Origin: Tragulus kanchil | Taxonomy: Eukaryota > Chordata > Mammalia > Artiodactyla > Tragulidae | NCBI GenBank assembly: GCA_022376925.1 | Contig: JAIOJX010000006.1 | Span: 61,899,394 to 61,963,393, forward strand | DNA: 64,000 nt | Direction: 5' to 3' | Shown: positions 59,834 through 64,000 of the stretch, one piece after another | Numbering within the stretch: the first letter of the stretch is position 1 | Layout of the letters: each line of letters opens with the position of its first letter | Program-made: the position numbers and the translations under genes | The notes under the pieces: generated by a model | Seen by the model: only the letters and a program-made list of their open reading frames with translations | The model's database searches: none | Told to the model about the DNA's origin: nothing

Positions 59834-60389
59834 GGCATGGACTCAGGAGGGCCAGGTGGACGGAGGGCATCAGGGTGCTCCCTGGCTTGACTGGAGTTGA
59901 TGTGCATAGATGGTGTGGCTGCTTCTGTTGACTTGGTGTCTTGTTTAGGTTCATTCACCTCTCAAAGAGGTGCAGTCACTCATCAGTCTGAGGGCTAACT
60001 GCCAGCCTCAGTGCCTGCTGCTTGGCAACATGGAACCTTGAGGGAACAATTACGTTCCAAAATCCATTTATATGGATTCTGCTTAAAACTTAGAATGCAT
60101 ATTCCCATAGAAATGAAATCAATGTAGTCCATTCAGTTCCAGTGGTAGTCCTTCAAAGCCTATTTAACTCATGGTTAAATGAGCTAAATGAAAGAGATAG
60201 TTTCAGTTTTTCCTAAACAGTATATTAACATTTTGTTCGCTTGAGAATTGTGATTTATATACTTTTACTTATGCCCCAAACGGTGAGCACTTGTTTCCTA
60301 CATAGCAAAATATCAGGCCATGTGCTTGGTATATTAAAAAAAAAAAAGAAAATAGATCATATTTGGTGTCTTCCCTTGAGGATCTCACA
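59834..60389. other. 5' flank of DDI1 pseudogene
   Basis: Relatively GC-rich near 59840-60050, consistent with former promoter or 5' UTR sequence of the DDI1 gene, then AT-rich. No independent gene seen. Confidence 0.45.
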
Positions 60390-60700
60390 TTATAGAGATA
60401 GACTGGTGGTGAATGAGCAAATGACAGTACTAGAGAAAGTACTTGGCAGACCTGTTCAGCATACTGAGGGATCCAATAGAACAGAGAACAGCTCTCTAAA
60501 GAGGTGACAGGTGGATGTTGAAGGATGAGCATTTCCCATGTGAAAAGTGGTGAGAATCACTCTAGTCACTCCAGAAAAAAAGATCTTTATGCATAAAAGC
60601 AAGAAGTCATGACAAGGTTTGTTCTTTCCAGAGAAATCCAAGACGTTAAATGTAATAGGAGAAATCTGTACAAGAATTTGAATGGCAGGATATGAGTTTG
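60390..60700 (+). mobile_element. Possible LINE-2 fragment
   Basis: Wording such as 'gtggtgaatgagcaaatgac', 'agaggtgacaggtggatg' and 'ccagagaaatccaag' is loosely like the internal L2 3' region. The match is weak. Confidence 0.3.
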
Positions 60701-61415
60701 GAAAAGATTGATTAGAGCTAATTTATAAGAAGTCATATATGAAACCAAGGAGTTTACACATTACCAACAAGCAAGGATCCTGCCTTTCCCACTCCTACAC
60801 ACAAAATGCAGATGGAGAAAAGAATGGAAATAAAAAGAATTTGAAACAGGTCTTTGTGATGTTTATTTGTTTTATTAATTGATTTAAAGAAGAGTTTTCT
60901 CACTACTAATGGAAGATGCATCTTGTCCATAGGGACAGGTAGAGGCTTTCTCAATGGTTCAAAGAGGGTGTTGTTGCTGGAATATGAAAATATCAGAGGC
61001 AGTGGAGAATTATAGTGTTTTTTGAGTAGAATATGTTGACCCATTGGATGTGGGAGCAGAATTGTGTGGAAAATACAAAGGGTCTTTAAAACTGGAGACT
61101 GATTAGAAATAGGTCTTCACCTTAAATTGATGAGTGGGATGAACCTAAAGGAGACCAACTTGATATCAGTTCTATAGGAAAATGCATGGTGAATGCTACA
61201 CTGGAGGCCAGATATGCCTCACTCTCTGGCTTGAGAGCACAGCCCCAACTCCTTACCAGATTGGAGGCTCAAAAGCTTGGGTAATATGGTCCTTCAGGGC
61301 AAGTGGAGATTGGGTAGAAAGCTTGAGTTCCAGTTATTTTTCTTTGTATTTCACTATTTGTTTCCCCTGTAAAGAGGCCATGTTTGCCTAGTCTGGTCTT
61401 CCCAAATATATATAC
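60701..61415. other. Unclassified non-coding stretch
   Basis: No gene or nameable repeat. Confidence 0.45.
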
Positions 61416-61497
61416 ATGCATGTGTGTGTGTGTGTGTATGTGTGTGTGTATATATATATGTATATATATGTGTATATATATGTATATATATATATTA
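61416..61497. repeat. Compound (TG)n(TA)n microsatellite
   Basis: TG runs pass into TATATATG/TATA repeats. The overlapping ORFs encode only VC/VY or IY/IH repeats and are not genes. Confidence 0.93.
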
Positions 61498-62790
61498 TGA
61501 ACCAAAAGATAGTCAACATCCATTGCCTCACCCCCTCTCCTCTATTTAGAGAAAGATGTTGCATCACTGTAAAGAATTTGGGGAGGGCATTCTGTTGATC
61601 ATGTGTTTGTCTCAGATGGAAGACTGTCTCTCACTTCTTGCTCTAACTATCTTAAGATCTCACACTCAAATTCATTTACATTGGGACTGTTGGCTGAATG
61701 TCTACTGTGTGTGAAGCATGTGCAAAGTTTCAGGGATGCACATGAATAATGTTAAACACAAACTGTGTTCTTAAAGGAGCTCAGTCTAAAATAGGGGATG
61801 CATACACATATGCCTACAAATTGGGGGTTAAAAATACCCTAGAATCTGGCAGAATGTGGGAGAAATTAGTAGTATCTGTAAAACAAATGCAAAATATAGA
61901 TCAGGCTGTTGGGCAGGGAAGACTTCTGAAAGAGTTGGATTTAGAGAGATGACAAGTCAATCATGTCATTGTGGGCAAGGGGAAGAACAACGTTGAGAAG
62001 GAGACTGCCTTACTTAGAGTCTTTTACTGGAGAGGCAATGCTTCATGACAAAATTTTTATAGAATTTTAGGGGATAAAACCTAGCATCATAGTCTTCTTT
62101 TAGAAAATTATGAATTATTTAGAACTATTGTTCACTCTTTATAAAGATAGATGGCCCTTTGGCCTAATAATATTAAGTTAATAAATTTCTTCTGCAGCTC
62201 TTAATGTCTAGATAAGCCCATCAGAGATTAGTAATGGTTTCTTATGAGTTTGGAAACAACTATAAAGTGAGACATGATCATAACGCATGTTACTCTGCCA
62301 AGAGGCAGATGAGAAGTGGTTAGGGCCTACATTCCATGTTCCTTTCCCCCTACACAACCAGCTTTGAACAGTGTTTCTTAAAATCTTAATAAGTTAGGAA
62401 GTTAATACTAGGGCTTTTGTTTTGTTTTTTCAAGCAGTGAATAAAATTATTTTTGTGGAATAAGTACTTTTTTTTCACATCAAAAGTAACCAGGATCTTT
62501 TTTCATGCATCAATACTGAGCATAATTAAGTTTTATATATTATCTTTTATTATCTTATTGTAATTCTTTCCTTTTGTTGGCATTTTGAATTTAGGTACTT
62601 TTTTCACTAAGAGCACATAGTGGAAAAGTAAACAGACTCCAGGTTTGGCCAATTAACTGTTCTTATTCCATAGATCAAAGGATGTCAGGATTGGCAGGAA
62701 GCCTTCAGAATCTATGGTCAGGTTACTCATTCAGATCTTAAACTTTGGTTGCAAAATAGCATGGAATCTGAAAAGATAAATACAAATGCC
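61498..62790. other. Unclassified stretch, possible L2-like block
   Basis: The piece 61680-61800 ('gaatgtctactgtgtgtgaa', 'gcatgtgcaaagtttcaggg', 'cttaaaggagctcagtctaa') resembles an ancient mammalian interspersed module (L2-like). The remainder is AT-rich and unassigned. Confidence 0.4.
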
Positions 62791-64000
62791 TGTTTAGTAC
62801 TTCAGTTTGTATATTCTTTGATTTTTTTTTTCATTTTCCTCAGTTGGTGATTCAAATACCATATATAATCCTCTTACCATAAATTTTAATTAAAACATCT
62901 TCTAATTATGTAATAATTAGAAATTAAAATATATAAAAATACTTGTAACTGTAGTGTTTTTCTACCTAACTCCCTATTGCACAGATCAGTTGGAAATGGG
63001 AGCTCTGAATTATATAGGTGTGCTAATCTGGGTAATCGAAGGTTATTGCAGCCTTTCTTTAAGGGTTTTGTATAGTCTCTTACTTTTTTCTCTGGTAAGC
63101 TCAATGTAGGAACGTAATTGAATCCTTCTTGGATAAGTGAGACTTGTGCAAGGTCTCAGGACTATCACTCAAAAAATCAATTCTCATTGTATAGCCTAAA
63201 TACTCATAAAATAGAAAAGATGACACTCATTTTGTACTGGCCAAGTAAATAACCCCAAAACTGTTTTTTGAAGTAAATCCATAATAGTACCTTTAGTAAT
63301 TTGTTCCTTTAAAAAAACTTAACATAGCAAAAATACAGATGATTAATGGTTCCACTTGGTACAATGAATTGATGTTTAAAGTACCATCTCTTGCTTTACA
63401 GAGCAAAATAAGTACCTTTTACCTGAAAAATAATATAGCAACATGAGTGTCATAGAGCATATATAAGAACTAAGCTGTATTAAGCAAATATATTAACCTG
63501 CTGTATTTTGATCCTTTCCTTTAAATACATGCATGGTGTTACTTTAAAAATAAAGCATAACTAGGACTTGTTAAAATAGTTATATCATCACTTGCTATTT
63601 TCAGTGCCATTTAGGGGAAGATACAGAGTTTTTAAAGCTGTATTTATAGATTGAACAACTTAAGTTTCCCACCATATTCACAGGTTAAACAACATTTTCC
63701 CACCATACTTCTGTTGCAATACCACACATGAATAACATTCATTCCTTCAGAAAGTAAATCATTTAATAGACACATTAAAATGTGTTGTTGGAAGTCCAAA
63801 CTATTATTAGCTTGTTTAGAGGTTTTCCCTAATAAAAAGGTTTAGAATTGCCCATTTTTGAAACCTAAAGACCATAAATCCGTTTAGTACTTCAGTTTGT
63901 ATATTCTTTGATTTTTTCATTTTCCTCAGTTGGTGATTCAAATACCATATATAATCCTCTTACCATAAATTTTAATTAAAACATCTTCTAATTATGTAAT
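62791..64000. repeat. Tandem duplication 19, cut by the window edge
   Basis: The block starting at 62792 ('gtttagtacttcagtttgta') reappears at 63882 and runs to the window end at 64000, offset about 1.09 kb. A T-run of 9 bases at 62824 becomes shorter at 63912. Copy 1 ends at about 63880. The sequence between is unclassified. Confidence 0.85.

Noticed and set aside
1..64000. CRISPR arrays, operons, bacterial promoters or terminators
   Set aside because: No regular short repeats with unique spacers, and the sequence is mammalian throughout.

Overview
This window reads as non-coding DNA from a ruminant nuclear genome. The evidence is the repeat content: Bov-tA/Bov-A SINEs, a BovB 3' end, tRNA-Glu-derived SINEs related to the artiodactyl CHR type, ruminant-type LINE-1, and older mammalian L2, MIR and L1M fragments. 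I found no intact protein-coding gene, no exon I could recognise, and no stable RNA gene. The only recognisable gene is a broken intronless DDI1 copy on the minus strand (58640-59833). It has four in-frame stops, no frameshift, and a glycine in place of the protease aspartate. In human, DDI1 lies inside an intron of PDGFD on the opposite strand, so this window is plausibly a PDGFD intron with PDGFD read on the plus strand. That is inferred from synteny only; no PDGFD exon was recognised.

The dominant structure is a set of 19 direct tandem duplications, each with a unit of about 1.05-1.19 kb. They lie at roughly 3-5, 5.3-7.5, 7.8-10.2, 10.8-13, 12.5-14.8, 19.9-22.1, 25.3-27.5, 27.4-29.5, 31.4-33.6, 33.3-35.4, 36.4-38.6, 39.2-41.4, 41.2-43.4, 43.4-45.5, 46.5-48.9, 48.5-50.6, 50.3-52.6, 54.1-56.4 and 62.8-64.0 kb. 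Copies are almost identical, cut indifferently through L1, SINEs, LTR and unique DNA, and are joined directly or through fillers of up to about 60 bases. Several are chained, so some segments occur three times. This is best explained as contig ends overlapping by about 1.1 kb and concatenated without merging. About a third of the window is then redundant, leaving an underlying locus of roughly 43-44 kb.

Region by region: 1-2.6 kb holds an L1 scrap and three SINEs. 2.65-15.2 kb is one minus-strand LINE-1, about 6.9 kb and near full length once five duplications are removed, with dead ORF1 and ORF2. 15.5-25 kb is old L1M and MIR sequence with SINEs. 25-31 kb holds an L1 3' end and CHR-like SINEs. 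31-36 kb holds old L1M sequence and a solo LTR (35206-35664) with a perfect 6-bp target duplication. 36-46 kb holds Bov-tA, L2, MIR and CHR-like SINEs. 46-53 kb is mainly duplicated unique DNA plus a processed retrocopy of unknown parent (52083-52871) with a 10-bp target duplication. 52.97-53.35 kb is a second solo LTR with its own 6-bp duplication. 57-57.6 kb is a SINE next to a BovB 3' end. 58.6-59.8 kb is the DDI1 pseudogene. 60-64 kb is mostly unclassified, with a TG/TA microsatellite.

No genes here work together in a pathway. I did not find a novel biological system. The items most worth following are the assembly artefact, the DDI1 decay, the CHR-like SINE family with an unfamiliar 3' part, the two solo LTRs, and the unidentified retrocopy.
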